Shown here: positions 50,616-59,882 of the stretch, one piece after another | Position numbering within the stretch: the stretch's first letter is position 1 | How the letters are laid out: each line of letters begins with the position of its first letter | From: a virus | IMG/VR virus record: IMGVR_UViG_3300042549_007471 | Location: 1 to 60,298 of that record | Strand: one strand, 5' to 3' | DNA length: 60,298 nucleotides | The notes under the pieces: generated by a model | The model's database searches: none | Told to the model about the DNA's origin: nothing | The model's input: the letters and a program-made list of their open reading frames with translations, nothing else | Made by a program: the position numbers and the translations under genes

Positions 50616-52286
50616 ATGGCTAAATTATTTGGATTTAAAATAAAGGATACGGGAGACAATAATTCTAAAGGGATTATGTCTCCCATTCCTCGTAATGAGG
50701 AAGATAAATCCGATTTTTATATTTCTAGTGGTTTTTATGGACAATATGTAGATATTGAAGGTGTTTATAAGACTGAAGCAGATTTGATTAGAAGATATCG
50801 TGAGATGTCTTTGCATCCAGAATGTGATAGTGCAATTGAAGATATTGTGAATGAAGCAATAGTTTCCGACCTTAATGATTCTCCTGTAGAAATAGAACTT
50901 TCAAATCTTCCAGCATCTGATAAATTAAAAGATATTATCAGAGAAGAATTTAAGTATATTAAAGAGATTATGGACTTTGATAAAAAGTGCCACGAAATCT
51001 TTAGAAATTGGTATGTTGATGGAAGAATTTATTATCATAAAGTGATTGATTTAAAAAAACCAAATGAAGGCATAAAAGAAATTAGATATGTTGATGCCCT
51101 TAAAATTAAATATGTAAGGAAATTAAAAAAAGGGAATAATGATGCTTTTGGTGTTGATTATAGGCAATTTGTAAATGGAAAAAATAAAATTGATTTTTCA
51201 ACACAAGATCTTGAAGAGTACTATATTTACGATCCAAATGTTGGGTCTTCTCAAAATGCAACATATAAGTCATCAGATGTTAATAGTGTAAAAATCGCAA
51301 AAGATGCTATTACTTACATAACTTCTGGTTTGGTTGATCGTAACAAGCAGACTGTATTATCATTTTTACATAAAGCAATCAAATCACTCAATCAATTAAG
51401 AATGATTGAAGATAGTCTTGTAATTTATAGACTATCTCGTGCTCCAGAAAGAAGAATTTTTTATATTGATGTTGGCAATCTACCAAAAATCAAGGCAGAG
51501 CAATATCTTCGTGATGTGATGAATCGTTATCGTAACAAGTTAGTATACAATGCAGATACTGGTGAAATTAAAGATGACCGAAAATATATGGCAATGCTTG
51601 AAGATTTTTGGCTTCCAAGAAGAGAAGGTGGCAGAGGAACTGAAATCACAACTCTTCCTGGTGGTCAGAATCTTGGAGAACTTGCTGATATTGAATATTT
51701 CCAGAAAAAACTTTATGATTCTTTAGGTGTTCCCCCAACTCGTCTTGATGCCGGTGGAGGATTTAATCTTGGACGTTCATCAGAAATTCTTAGAGATGAA
51801 TTAAAATTCACAAGATTTGTCGGAAGACTGAGAAAAAGATTTTCTCAAATCTTTATTGATATGTTGAAAACTCAGTTAATTCTTAAGAATATTGTAACAC
51901 CAGAAGATTGGAAAACCTTAAGTGACCACATTCAATTTGACTATGTTTATGATAATCATTTTTCAGATTTGAAGAAAAATGAATTAATGAACGATAAGTT
52001 GGGTGTTGTTGCAGCAATGGAACCATATGTTGGTCGTTATTTTTCATCACAATATGTAAGGTCAAAGATACTTGGTCAAACTGATAGTGAAATTTTAGAA
52101 ATTGACAAGCAAATTAAAAAAGAAATTAAAGATGGAATTATTCCTGACCCATCTTTAGCAATGAATCCTATGATGGGTATGCCTAATGGACAACCATCTT
52201 CAAATAATTTTGGAAATATACCACAAGAAGGTGGACTCACTGATGCCCAAACAGGAGTTGAATTGGGTAGTCAGGGAGAGATATAA
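50616..52286 (+). CDS. 20: portal vertex protein gp20 (556 aa)
   Basis: gp20 is the dodecameric DNA portal at one head vertex. Landmarks: YREMSLHPECDSAIEDIVNE at about residues 63-82, EIFRNWYVDGRIYYHKVIDL, YRLSRAPERRIFYIDVGNLP and PTRLDAGGGFNLGRSSEILR, all typical of T4-type portals used as cyanomyovirus marker sequences. Length is close to T4 gp20 (524). The stop overlaps the next late promoter. Confidence 0.96.
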   Translation: MAKLFGFKIKDTGDNNSKGIMSPIPRNEEDKSDFYISSGFYGQYVDIEGVYKTEADLIRRYREMSLHPECDSAIEDIVNEAIVSDLNDSPVEIELSNLPASDKLKDIIREEFKYIKEIMDFDKKCHEIFRNWYVDGRIYYHKVIDLKKPNEGIKEIRYVDALKIKYVRKLKKGNNDAFGVDYRQFVNGKNKIDFSTQDLEEYYIYDPNVGSSQNATYKSSDVNSVKIAKDAITYITSGLVDRNKQTVLSFLHKAIKSLNQLRMIEDSLVIYRLSRAPERRIFYIDVGNLPKIKAEQYLRDVMNRYRNKLVYNADTGEIKDDRKYMAMLEDFWLPRREGGRGTEITTLPGGQNLGELADIEYFQKKLYDSLGVPPTRLDAGGGFNLGRSSEILRDELKFTRFVGRLRKRFSQIFIDMLKTQLILKNIVTPEDWKTLSDHIQFDYVYDNHFSDLKKNELMNDKLGVVAAMEPYVGRYFSSQYVRSKILGQTDSEILEIDKQIKKEIKDGIIPDPSLAMNPMMGMPNGQPSSNNFGNIPQEGGLTDAQTGVELGSQGEI

Positions 52287-52289
52287 ATA
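52282..52289 (+). promoter_or_regulatory. T4-type late promoter (TATAAATA)
   Basis: An exact late box that contains the gp20 stop codon and lies 24 bases before ATG 52313 of the gp67 gene. Confidence 0.7.
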
Positions 52290-52312
52290 AAAATAGTTAA
52301 TTTTGCATAGTT

Positions 52313-52471
52313 ATGGAAGAATTAGTAGATATGATTGCTGGTGAATCATCACCATCAGATGTTTCTGATAAGATTAAAGAAATTCTTTTCTCAAAAGCTT
52401 CAGAAAAAATCAATTCGGTAAGACCAGAAGTCACCGCAACAATGTTTAATTTAGAAGATGAGGAGCAATAA
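52313..52471 (+). CDS. 67: prohead core protein gp67-like (52 aa)
   Basis: ATG 52313 to TAA 52469-52471. It lies between gp20 and the gp21 region, as T4 gene 67 does. The sequence MEELVDMIAGESSPSDVSDK, then KIKEILFSKASEKINSV, and the acidic end NLEDEEQ parallel T4 gp67 (MEGLIEAI..., a helical middle and a long acidic tail), though the tail is much shorter here. It would be part of the scaffolding core, degraded by gp21. Similarity is modest. Confidence 0.6.
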   Translation: MEELVDMIAGESSPSDVSDKIKEILFSKASEKINSVRPEVTATMFNLEDEEQ

Positions 52472-52474
52472 TAA

Positions 52475-53470
52475 GTGAATTTTGAAGATAATTCAAAAGA
52501 TTTATCTGATTTTTTTAATACTATTAGTTCGGGAAAACAAAAAAGAAAAAAAGAATTGCAAGAGACTGTAGGAGACTCTGTAAATGATTTTTTTCAAACC
52601 ATTAGTATTGGCAAAAAAATAGAAAAAGAAAAAAAGGAGTCTTTAGTTGGGGACTCCTTTGAAACTCTTTTTTTGTCAAAACTTGAAGAAAGTAAAAAAG
52701 AAATAAAAAAGAAAAAAATACAAGAACAAAAGACTGTAAAGGCATTTGAGGATTGGTTATATTCTGAGACACCAAAACAACAAGAACAAGTAATTGAAGA
52801 TGTAATTGAAGAATCTTTGGATGAAGTTCTTGAAGTTTTGGAAGAATATAAAGAAGAACTTGAAAAACCCAAAGAAGACCTGATTGAAAAATCATTAGGT
52901 CTTCTTGCTGAACCAAGTGATGTTAAAGTTCAACAAGACCCATTAACTCCATTAGACCAAAAGTTCGCAACACTTGACGATTTACAGAAACATTACAAAC
53001 TGTTTCTTTCTCGTATTCAACAACAACTATCAACAGTTGGTGGAGGTGGCGAAACCAGATTAAGATACTTGGATGATATTGTAGGCATCGCAACTAATTC
53101 TGGTGCTTATAATAATAAATTTTTACAATGGAATTCCACAACAAATCAAGCAGAGTTTGTTGATCCAAATGATGTTGGTGGCACAACAATTGTAAATATC
53201 TCTGGTATTACCACTTACTATCAGGCATCGAATGTAGATGATTATATTGGAGTAAGTGCAAATGTTCCAGTAACAATTGTATTACCACAAATTCCTTCTT
53301 ATGGTAAGAAGTTAATTGTAAAAGACGAGGGTAATAAGATTGCTACATACAATATAACAGTCCAGGCAGGTGCTGGAACAAGTGTAGAGAATGATAGTTC
53401 GGTTATTATGACTATCAATCATCAAAGTTTTACTTATTTTTACAATGGTTCTAATTGGTTCTTAATCTAA
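52475..53470 (+). CDS. virion-module protein with N-terminal repeats (331 aa)
   Basis: GTG 52475 is used, with GAGGAG about 10 bases upstream. Residues 1-70 hold repeated SxDFFxTISxGKxxxK motifs (DLSDFFNTISSGK, VNDFFQTISIGK). Residues 70-150 are charged coiled coil (EESLDEVLEVLEEYKEELEK). The last 100 residues are a beta-rich fibre-like domain (VPVTIVLPQIPSYGKKLIVK, ending FTYFYNGSNWFLI). Proteins of this layout sit between gp20 and gp21 in cyanophages. It may be a core/decoration protein or a head fibre; not certain. Confidence 0.65.
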   Translation: MNFEDNSKDLSDFFNTISSGKQKRKKELQETVGDSVNDFFQTISIGKKIEKEKKESLVGDSFETLFLSKLEESKKEIKKKKIQEQKTVKAFEDWLYSETPKQQEQVIEDVIEESLDEVLEVLEEYKEELEKPKEDLIEKSLGLLAEPSDVKVQQDPLTPLDQKFATLDDLQKHYKLFLSRIQQQLSTVGGGGETRLRYLDDIVGIATNSGAYNNKFLQWNSTTNQAEFVDPNDVGGTTIVNISGITTYYQASNVDDYIGVSANVPVTIVLPQIPSYGKKLIVKDEGNKIATYNITVQAGAGTSVENDSSVIMTINHQSFTYFYNGSNWFLI

Positions 53471-53471
53471 T

Positions 53472-55226
53472 ATGTCTTATAATCCTCTTCCCCAACCAGC
53501 ACAATCCGTAGTTCTTACAGGTGCTGGAACATCATTAGTTACTTATGCTAACCCATTTCCAGTTTCATTAGGTTCTTCTAATATTACAATCACTGGTGAT
53601 GTAAATGTAGGAACAACTGTATCAGTCACAAGCACTCCCGAAAATCCTGTCCATACTCATATTACAGAAGTTGGTTCAAGTGGTATTTTACAGGATATGG
53701 GTGTTCCTTATATGCCTGTTGGTGTTGGAACAGTAAATCTAAATCTTTCATATCTTCCAGTTGGTATTTCTTCATTACTGAATACTGTATCAATAGGAAA
53801 TACAGTTTCTATTTCTAATACTTCATTCTACATAACCAATCCAGTCACAACAGTCGCAGTATCAGGTATTGGTTCTACTGTTACAGTTCAAGGAACAGTA
53901 GGTATTGGAACCACAGGGCAAGTATCACTCAACCTCAATAGTGCTCCTGTAAGTTCTACTAATCCCCTACCAGTTACGGGAACAGTATCAATTTCTACAA
54001 CATCATCAGCATCTGTTACATTTCCACCAATAGCAACTGATGCATTTGGAAGATTAAGAACTTCAACTCCACTTACACTTTTTGATAGTTCCCACAGATA
54101 CAAGGACAATAATCTTTGGAGTGGTTTAGTTGTAGGAACTGGTTCAACAGTTGGATTTGTAACAGCACAAGGTTTAGTCAATATTAGTATAGGAACTACT
54201 GCTGGATGTTCTGTGATTAGGGAAACCACAAAAGTATTCTCTTATCAACCAGGAAAATCATTACAAGTGATGAATACTTTTGTAATGAACCCAGCAAAAG
54301 CAAATCTTCGTCAAAGAGTAGGATACTTTGGTGCAGATAATGGAATGTATCTGGAACTTGATGGAAGCACTTTATATTTTGCGGAAAGAAGTTTATCTAC
54401 TGGAACAACAACAAGAGTTGCACAGTCGGATTGGAATGTTGATACGATGCTTGGTGCAGGGCATCTCAATCCATCTGGTGTTACATTAGATATTTCCAAA
54501 GCACAAATTTTGTGGATGGATATTGAATGGTTGGGAGTTGGAACAGTTAGGTTGGGTTTTGTAGTTGATGGGAAGTTTATTCACTGTCATTCATTCCATC
54601 ACGCAAACTTAATCACTTCAACTTATATTACAACGGCATCATTACCTTTGAGATATGAGATTGCAAATACTGGAATTACAACAAGTTCAAGCACACTGAA
54701 ACAAGTTTGTTCTAGTGTAATTTCAGAGGGTGGTTATGAACTTCGTGGATTGCAACAGGCAGTAGGAACACCAGTCCAAACACCAGTTGATTTAACAACA
54801 GCAGGAACTTATTATACAGTTGTATCAATTCGTCTTAAAGCAACACCAAATAGATTAGATGCAATTATAATTATGACTGCACTTTCTATTCTAGGCATTA
54901 CAAATAATGCAACTTATAACTGGCAAGTAAGAGCATCTGGAACATCTAGTGGTGCAACTTGGACTGATGCTGGTGTTGATAGTGCTGTTGAATATAAGAT
55001 TGGTGGGGGAACTTATACTGGCGGAAGAATACTAGCATCTGGATATACGTATGGTTCCAATCAAGGTTCATCATCAGTAGATATTCTTAAAGAGGCATTA
55101 TTTAAGTTTCAGTTGGAAAGGGATGCATTAACAGGAACACCTTATGAACTTTCTATTGTATGTGCTTCTGATGCTAATGGTGCAGATATTCACGGGTCTA
55201 TGGACTGGGAAGAAATTAGTAGGTAA
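53472..55226 (+). CDS. virion structural protein, head-fibre-like (584 aa)
   Basis: It starts one base after the previous stop. The N-terminal half is low-complexity beta repeat (VSISNTSFYITNPVTTVAVS). The core has DAFGRLRTSTPLTLFDSSHR and NNLWSGLVVGTGSTVGFV, a pattern I know from structural proteins of several large phages. The C-terminal domain ends HGSMDWEEISR. Position inside the head-gene block suggests an exposed capsid decoration or fibre. No enzymatic motif. Confidence 0.65.
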   Translation: MSYNPLPQPAQSVVLTGAGTSLVTYANPFPVSLGSSNITITGDVNVGTTVSVTSTPENPVHTHITEVGSSGILQDMGVPYMPVGVGTVNLNLSYLPVGISSLLNTVSIGNTVSISNTSFYITNPVTTVAVSGIGSTVTVQGTVGIGTTGQVSLNLNSAPVSSTNPLPVTGTVSISTTSSASVTFPPIATDAFGRLRTSTPLTLFDSSHRYKDNNLWSGLVVGTGSTVGFVTAQGLVNISIGTTAGCSVIRETTKVFSYQPGKSLQVMNTFVMNPAKANLRQRVGYFGADNGMYLELDGSTLYFAERSLSTGTTTRVAQSDWNVDTMLGAGHLNPSGVTLDISKAQILWMDIEWLGVGTVRLGFVVDGKFIHCHSFHHANLITSTYITTASLPLRYEIANTGITTSSSTLKQVCSSVISEGGYELRGLQQAVGTPVQTPVDLTTAGTYYTVVSIRLKATPNRLDAIIIMTALSILGITNNATYNWQVRASGTSSGATWTDAGVDSAVEYKIGGGTYTGGRILASGYTYGSNQGSSSVDILKEALFKFQLERDALTGTPYELSIVCASDANGADIHGSMDWEEISR

Positions 55227-55237
55227 TACTAGATATT

Positions 55238-55245
55238 GATAAATA
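55238..55245 (+). promoter_or_regulatory. late-promoter-like box (GATAAATA)
   Basis: One mismatch from TATAAATA, 24 bases before ATG 55269 in a 42-base gap. Confidence 0.5.
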
Positions 55246-55268
55246 ACTAATATAGTCCAATTATTACA

Positions 55269-55823
55269 ATGTCCGTATATAAGATTGTACAAAAAATTAC
55301 GCCATTGACGATGACTGGTGCAGCAGTGACCAGTAATCCAATTGCTTTGAGGTCTGGTTTTTTGAGAATTGTTCCAGAACAAGATGCTTACGTTGAGGTT
55401 GCTCCAACCCCAACAATTAGTACTTCTACGAATGCTAGTATTTTTGTGAAGGCTGGAACTGAACTTGTTTTAAAAGATACCGCAGTCACTCAAACTATTG
55501 TTGGTGTAACTACTGGAACTACCACTGTTGTGACTTTACCAGAAGGTACTTTCTCTGATTTTTCTGCTGGTGATATTGTTGAACTTACTGGTATTGTTCC
55601 CGCAGGAATTAACACAACAGCAGCAACTGTTGCATCAGTTGATGCAACGAATGATGCTGGAACAGGTGGATTTAATAGAGTAATTACTCTTACTTGGAAT
55701 ACTTCAAGTCAAGGTGCTCCAATTACTACTTCCACTGGTGTTTTGAGAAGAGTAACAAAAGTTGCTGCTTATGGTGCAAGTGGAAAACTTCACATCACAG
55801 AAATTCAAATCGCAGGTGGTTAA
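55269..55823 (+). CDS. small virion protein, possible capsid decoration (184 aa)
   Basis: A beta-rich sequence (KITPLTMTGAAVTSNPIALR, GFLRIVPEQDAYVEVAPTPT, FVKAGTELVLKDTAVTQTIV) typical of small phage decoration or stopper-like proteins. Many cyanophage neighbours of gp21 have the pattern AVTSxPxxLRSGxxRxxxxxD. It is four bases from gp21. Role inferred only from location and composition. Confidence 0.65.
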   Translation: MSVYKIVQKITPLTMTGAAVTSNPIALRSGFLRIVPEQDAYVEVAPTPTISTSTNASIFVKAGTELVLKDTAVTQTIVGVTTGTTTVVTLPEGTFSDFSAGDIVELTGIVPAGINTTAATVASVDATNDAGTGGFNRVITLTWNTSSQGAPITTSTGVLRRVTKVAAYGASGKLHITEIQIAGG

Positions 55824-55827
55824 TCCA

Positions 55828-56478
55828 ATGAAACTTATCACAGAAGAAATAGAAAAGGTAAAAGTAATTACCGAAGAAAAAAATGGAGTTAAATCCCTTT
55901 TTATTGAAGGTGTTTTTCTTCAGGCAAATAGACCAAATAGAAATAAAAGATTATATGAAATGAGAACTCTTGAAAGAGAAGTCAAAAGATATAATGAAAA
56001 TTTTATTGCTAAAGGTCGTGCTCTTGGTGAATTGGGACATCCAGATGGACCAACTTTAAATCTTGATAGAGTATCCCATAAAATTACTATGCTTGAAAGA
56101 AAAGATGATAATTTTATAGGAAAAGCAAAAATTCTTGATACCCCAATGGGAAAAATTGCTTCTTCACTTTTAGGTGAAGGTGTGATGCTTGGTGTTTCTT
56201 CTCGTGGTGTTGGTTCATTGATTCCAACTAATGAAGGTTATTCTTTAGTTGGTGAAGATTTTATGCTTGCAACTGCTGCTGATATTGTTGCAGACCCTTC
56301 TGCTCCTGATGCTTTTGTGAATGGAATTATGGAAGGGAGAGAATGGATATATGATTCCAATAAAAAAACTTGGATTGCGGAATCAATTAAAAATATTATT
56401 GAAAAGGATGTAAAACAAAGAAAATTAACTGAACAGAGAAAATTACAGCATTTTGAAAAGTTTTTGGATATGCTTTGA
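55828..56478 (+). CDS. 21: prohead core protease gp21 (216 aa)
   Basis: gp21 is the serine protease that matures the prohead by cutting gp23, the core proteins and targeting peptides. The catalytic His is H71 in GELGHPDGP and the nucleophile lies in LGVSSRGVGS (S124 or S125). The start NRPNRNKRLY is also typical. The length matches T4 gp21 (212). ATG 55828 is used; an in-frame upstream extension would lie within the previous gene. Confidence 0.95.
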   Translation: MKLITEEIEKVKVITEEKNGVKSLFIEGVFLQANRPNRNKRLYEMRTLEREVKRYNENFIAKGRALGELGHPDGPTLNLDRVSHKITMLERKDDNFIGKAKILDTPMGKIASSLLGEGVMLGVSSRGVGSLIPTNEGYSLVGEDFMLATAADIVADPSAPDAFVNGIMEGREWIYDSNKKTWIAESIKNIIEKDVKQRKLTEQRKLQHFEKFLDML

Positions 56479-56501
56479 TTTTATACATTAAAATTATAAA
56501 T

Positions 56502-56509
56502 TATAAATA
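56502..56509 (+). promoter_or_regulatory. T4-type late promoter (TATAAATA)
   Basis: Exact late box, 24 bases after the gp21 stop and 40 bases before the gp22 start. Confidence 0.75.
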
Positions 56510-56548
56510 AATATAGATTTAAGAAACTAGTTAAATCGGAGAGTTCAA

Positions 56549-57775
56549 ATGTCCCGTGGTAGAAACTTACAAGAAATGGAATCAGACACAAAACAATCTA
56601 AAACTGCTGTAAATGCCGGTGCAAAGGCAGCAGAACCAATGCAAAAGTTAACCACAGGAATTCCTGATGGTCAAACAGGCAGTTGGGAAGACCTTGGTGG
56701 TCCTACTCCAGAAAATTATCGTTCAGATGATGACTCTGCAAAATTAAAAGACCCTTCAACAACTCTTAAGCAAGTTAAGGATGTTGTAAATAAGGGTGCA
56801 AAAGCAGCAGAAGGAATGAAAAAAATGGCTTCTCCTGTAAAGGAGTCTTCAGAAGAAGATGAAGATGAAGAACTCGTAGAAGGAGAATATGAGGAAGGTG
56901 AAGAGGAAGTAGTAGCAGAAGCTAAGCATAAGTCCGAAGAAGACGAAGAAGAGGGTGAAGAAGAAGAGGGTGAAGAAGAAGGTGAAGAGGAAGATGAAGA
57001 AGACGAGGACGGAAAGAAAAAGAAAATGAAAGAGGCATTTGCCCAAATTGAAGAAGAAATTGAGGAAGATGTTTCTGCTCTTCTTTCTGGAGAAGAACTT
57101 TCCGAAGATTTTAAAGTAAAAGCAAAAACTGTTTTTGAAGCAGCATTAAATGCTAGAACAAAACAGATTGAAGAAGCAGTTGTTTTACATTACGAACAGC
57201 AACTTATTGAAGAAATTGATGCAATTAAGGAAGAACTCACTGAAAGACTTGATTCTTATCTTGAGTATGTTGCTGATGAATGGGTTCAGGAAAATGCTCT
57301 TGCAATTGAGCAAGGCATTAAGTCTGAAATGACTGAGAGTTTCCTCTCAGGTATGAAGCAACTTTTTGAAGAACATTATGTAACAATCCCTGAAGAGAAA
57401 TATGATGTCATTGAAAGTATGGTAGATAAACTTGATGAAATGGAGACAAAACTCAACGAGCAAATTGAAAGAAATGTTGCTCTAAATAAGAGATTAGCCG
57501 AATCAGTTACCGATGTAATCTTTGCCGAAGTTACTGAGGGTCTTGCTCTTTCACAGAAAGACAAACTTGCTTCTCTTGCCGAAAATGTTGAGTTTGATAG
57601 TGAATCAGACTATCGTGAGAAGCTGGTAACTCTAAGGGAATCATATTTCCCAAGACATACTGGTGCTCAACTAGACAACTCAGATTATATCACAGAAGGT
57701 ATGGAGTATCATCAAGAAGTTTCAGGGTCAATGGCCCATTATCTTGATGCACTTGGAAGAGTTTCTAAAAAGTGA
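56549..57775 (+). CDS. 22: prohead core scaffold protein gp22 (408 aa)
   Basis: gp22 is the main internal scaffold around which gp23 assembles. The central part is an extreme acidic run (residues about 105-155, mostly Glu and Asp). The C-terminal half is the helical T4-like scaffold domain (EDFKVKAKTVFEAALNARTK, WVQENALAIEQGIKSEMTES, VTDVIFAEVTEGLALSQKDK). Longer than T4 gp22 (269) owing to an N-terminal region with two AGAKAAEPMQKL / KGAKAAEGMKKM repeats. A GGAG ribosome binding site and an exact late promoter precede it. Confidence 0.93.
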   Translation: MSRGRNLQEMESDTKQSKTAVNAGAKAAEPMQKLTTGIPDGQTGSWEDLGGPTPENYRSDDDSAKLKDPSTTLKQVKDVVNKGAKAAEGMKKMASPVKESSEEDEDEELVEGEYEEGEEEVVAEAKHKSEEDEEEGEEEEGEEEGEEEDEEDEDGKKKKMKEAFAQIEEEIEEDVSALLSGEELSEDFKVKAKTVFEAALNARTKQIEEAVVLHYEQQLIEEIDAIKEELTERLDSYLEYVADEWVQENALAIEQGIKSEMTESFLSGMKQLFEEHYVTIPEEKYDVIESMVDKLDEMETKLNEQIERNVALNKRLAESVTDVIFAEVTEGLALSQKDKLASLAENVEFDSESDYREKLVTLRESYFPRHTGAQLDNSDYITEGMEYHQEVSGSMAHYLDALGRVSKK

Positions 57776-57825
57776 TTTTTATATCATAAACAATCAAACT
57801 AAAACTTTTTAAAGAGGTAAAAAAA

Positions 57826-59268
57826 ATGCAAATGTTCAATGCGGAGCATCTGCAGGAGAAGTGGTCACCACTCCTTGACTATCAAGGTCTGGACCCAATC
57901 AAAGACTCACATCGCAGAATGGTAACTGCGGTTCTCCTGGAGAATCAAGAAAAATTCCTTCGTGAAGAAAGATCATTTCTTTACGAAACCGGAGCACCAA
58001 CTAGCACAACTGGTTCAACCAGTAACACTGCTGGTTTCTCTGGTGGTGCTGTTGCAGGTGGTCCAGTAGCAGGTTTTGATCCTGTTCTGATCTCCCTGAT
58101 CCGTCGTTCAATGCCTAACCTGGTCGCATATGACCTCGCAGGTGTTCAACCAATGAATGGTCCTACAGGACTTATCTTCGCAATGCGTTCACGTTACACC
58201 AACCAATCAGGTGCCGAGGCATTCTTTGATGAAGTTGATACTCAGTTCTCTGGTAGAAAGGGTAATCAATCTCAGTATGCTGTTAATCCTACTGTTGAAG
58301 CAAACGTAGGTTTTGGTACTACTGCTGCACAATCTGGTAGCAATCCTGGTCTTCTTAGTGCTGGTGGTTCTCAGCAAGATTACAACGTTGGTGGTGGTAT
58401 GTCCACTGCTGATGCAGAGATTCTTGGTTCCGACTCCGGTGCTTCATTCAATGAGATGGCATTCTCAATTGAGAAAGTCACCGTTACTGCAAAATCCAGA
58501 GCACTGAAAGCCGAGTATTCACTTGAGCTTGCACAAGACCTGAAGGCAATTCACGGTCTGAATGCTGAGGCTGAATTAGCAAACATTCTCTCAACAGAGA
58601 TTCTTGCTGAAATCAACCGTGAAGTTATTCGTACCATCTATAAGACTGCTGAATCTGGTGCTCAGTTCAACGTTGCTAATGCTGGTACTTTTGACCTTGA
58701 CATTGACTCCAATGGTCGTTGGTCAGTTGAAAAGTTCAAGGGTCTGATTTTCCAAATCGAAAGAGACGCAAACGCAATTGCACAGCGTACTCGTAGAGGA
58801 AAGGGTAACATTATTATGTGCTCTTCTGACGTTGCTTCTGCACTCTCAATGGCAGGTCTTCTTGATTATACACCTGCACTCAATGCTAACCTGAACGTTG
58901 ATGATACTGGCAATACTTTTGCTGGTGTTCTGAACGGTAAGTACAGAGTTTACATTGACCCATATTCAGGTGGTGCTGGTAACCCAGCAACTGGAGCAAC
59001 TGGTGGTCAGTATTACGTTGTTGGTTATAAGGGTTCTTCACCTTATGACGCAGGACTCTTCTACTGCCCATACGTTCCTCTTCAAATGGTTCGTGCAGTT
59101 GGTGAGAACACCTTCCAGCCAAAAATCGGATTCAAGACTCGTTATGGTCTTGTTGCTAATCCATTTGCTGAAGGTAAGTCTGCATCAGCTCCTGAGACCA
59201 ATCTTGGTCGTATTCAGACCAACTCAAACCGTTACTACAGAAGAGTTCAAGTTAAGAACCTTATGTGA
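57826..59268 (+). CDS. 23: major capsid protein gp23 (480 aa)
   Basis: gp23 forms the hexamers of the head. Landmarks: SLIRRSMPNLVAYDLAGVQP, MNGPTGLIFAMRSRYTNQSG (classic T4-type marker), KSRALKAEYSLELAQDLKAI and the end NPFAEGKSASA...NRYYRRVQVKNLM. LYE at residues 52-54, just before TGAPTS, is a likely gp21 cleavage site (rule L/I-x-E). The gene is visibly richer in C- and G-ending codons than its neighbours, as expected for the most abundant product. AAAGAGGT lies upstream of ATG 57826. Confidence 0.97.
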   Translation: MQMFNAEHLQEKWSPLLDYQGLDPIKDSHRRMVTAVLLENQEKFLREERSFLYETGAPTSTTGSTSNTAGFSGGAVAGGPVAGFDPVLISLIRRSMPNLVAYDLAGVQPMNGPTGLIFAMRSRYTNQSGAEAFFDEVDTQFSGRKGNQSQYAVNPTVEANVGFGTTAAQSGSNPGLLSAGGSQQDYNVGGGMSTADAEILGSDSGASFNEMAFSIEKVTVTAKSRALKAEYSLELAQDLKAIHGLNAEAELANILSTEILAEINREVIRTIYKTAESGAQFNVANAGTFDLDIDSNGRWSVEKFKGLIFQIERDANAIAQRTRRGKGNIIMCSSDVASALSMAGLLDYTPALNANLNVDDTGNTFAGVLNGKYRVYIDPYSGGAGNPATGATGGQYYVVGYKGSSPYDAGLFYCPYVPLQMVRAVGENTFQPKIGFKTRYGLVANPFAEGKSASAPETNLGRIQTNSNRYYRRVQVKNLM

Positions 59269-59287
59269 TTTCGGTTCACAAATACTG

Positions 59288-59313
59288 GAGGGTCCAAAAG
59301 ACCCTCTTTTTTT
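59288..59313 (+). terminator. intrinsic terminator after gp23
   Basis: GAGGGTC (59288-59294) pairs with GACCCTC (59300-59306) around CAAAA, followed at once by seven T (59307-59313). It is the clearest Rho-independent terminator in the window. Confidence 0.9.
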
Positions 59314-59318
59314 ATGTC

Positions 59319-59326
59319 TATAAATA
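59319..59326 (+). promoter_or_regulatory. T4-type late promoter (TATAAATA)
   Basis: Exact late box five bases after the terminator U-run and 10 bases before ATG 59336, so transcription restarts at once for the gp3-like gene. The gap to the start codon is the shortest of all such boxes here; the transcript would have almost no leader. Confidence 0.7.
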
Positions 59327-59335
59327 AAAATAAAA

Positions 59336-59878
59336 ATGAGTCCGAGTCCTTGGTCAAAACAAATTAGTAATAGAAATTACTTGTCCCCTGTAGGATTTAA
59401 ATTTATTTTATCTGAATATCCTAAGGTTGATTTTTTTTCTAATTCATCACAAATACCAGGTATAAATTTAGGAGTTGCAGTTCAATCAAACTATCTGAAA
59501 GATATTCCAATTCCTGGTGATAAACTTTCTTATGATGATTTTTCTTTTGAGTTTTTTGTAGATGAAAATTTACAAAATTATTTACAAGTTCACAATTGGA
59601 TGAGAGGTCTTGGATATCCTCAAAGTGTATCCGAATATCAAGAGTTATTAAATTCAGACGAATTAAATCCAGGTATCCAAGATGCAAACTTTGGACAATC
59701 GGATGGCAGTTTAATACTCTATAATAGTAACTACAATCCTATAGCACAAGTAAATTTCAGAGGATTGTTTCCAGTTTCTTTATCTACTTTAGATTTCAAT
59801 GCTAAAGTACAAGATATTAATTTTGTGACTGCAAATGTCACATTCAAATATACATTATATGACATAGTTGTTTATTAA
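59336..59878 (+). CDS. 3: tail tube terminator gp3-like protein (180 aa)
   Basis: T4 gp3 caps the head-proximal end of the tail tube and has a tube-like fold. This protein lies between gp23 and uvsY, the cyanophage location of gene 3, and has the right length (T4 176). The sequence GFKFILSEYPKVDFFSNSSQ, then IPIPGDKLSYDDFSFEFFVD with LQVHNWMRGLGYPQS, looks like tail-tube/terminator proteins. A diverged tube paralogue is the alternative. No separate ribosome binding site is obvious before ATG 59336. Confidence 0.65.
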   Translation: MSPSPWSKQISNRNYLSPVGFKFILSEYPKVDFFSNSSQIPGINLGVAVQSNYLKDIPIPGDKLSYDDFSFEFFVDENLQNYLQVHNWMRGLGYPQSVSEYQELLNSDELNPGIQDANFGQSDGSLILYNSNYNPIAQVNFRGLFPVSLSTLDFNAKVQDINFVTANVTFKYTLYDIVVY

Positions 59879-59882
59879 TCTT

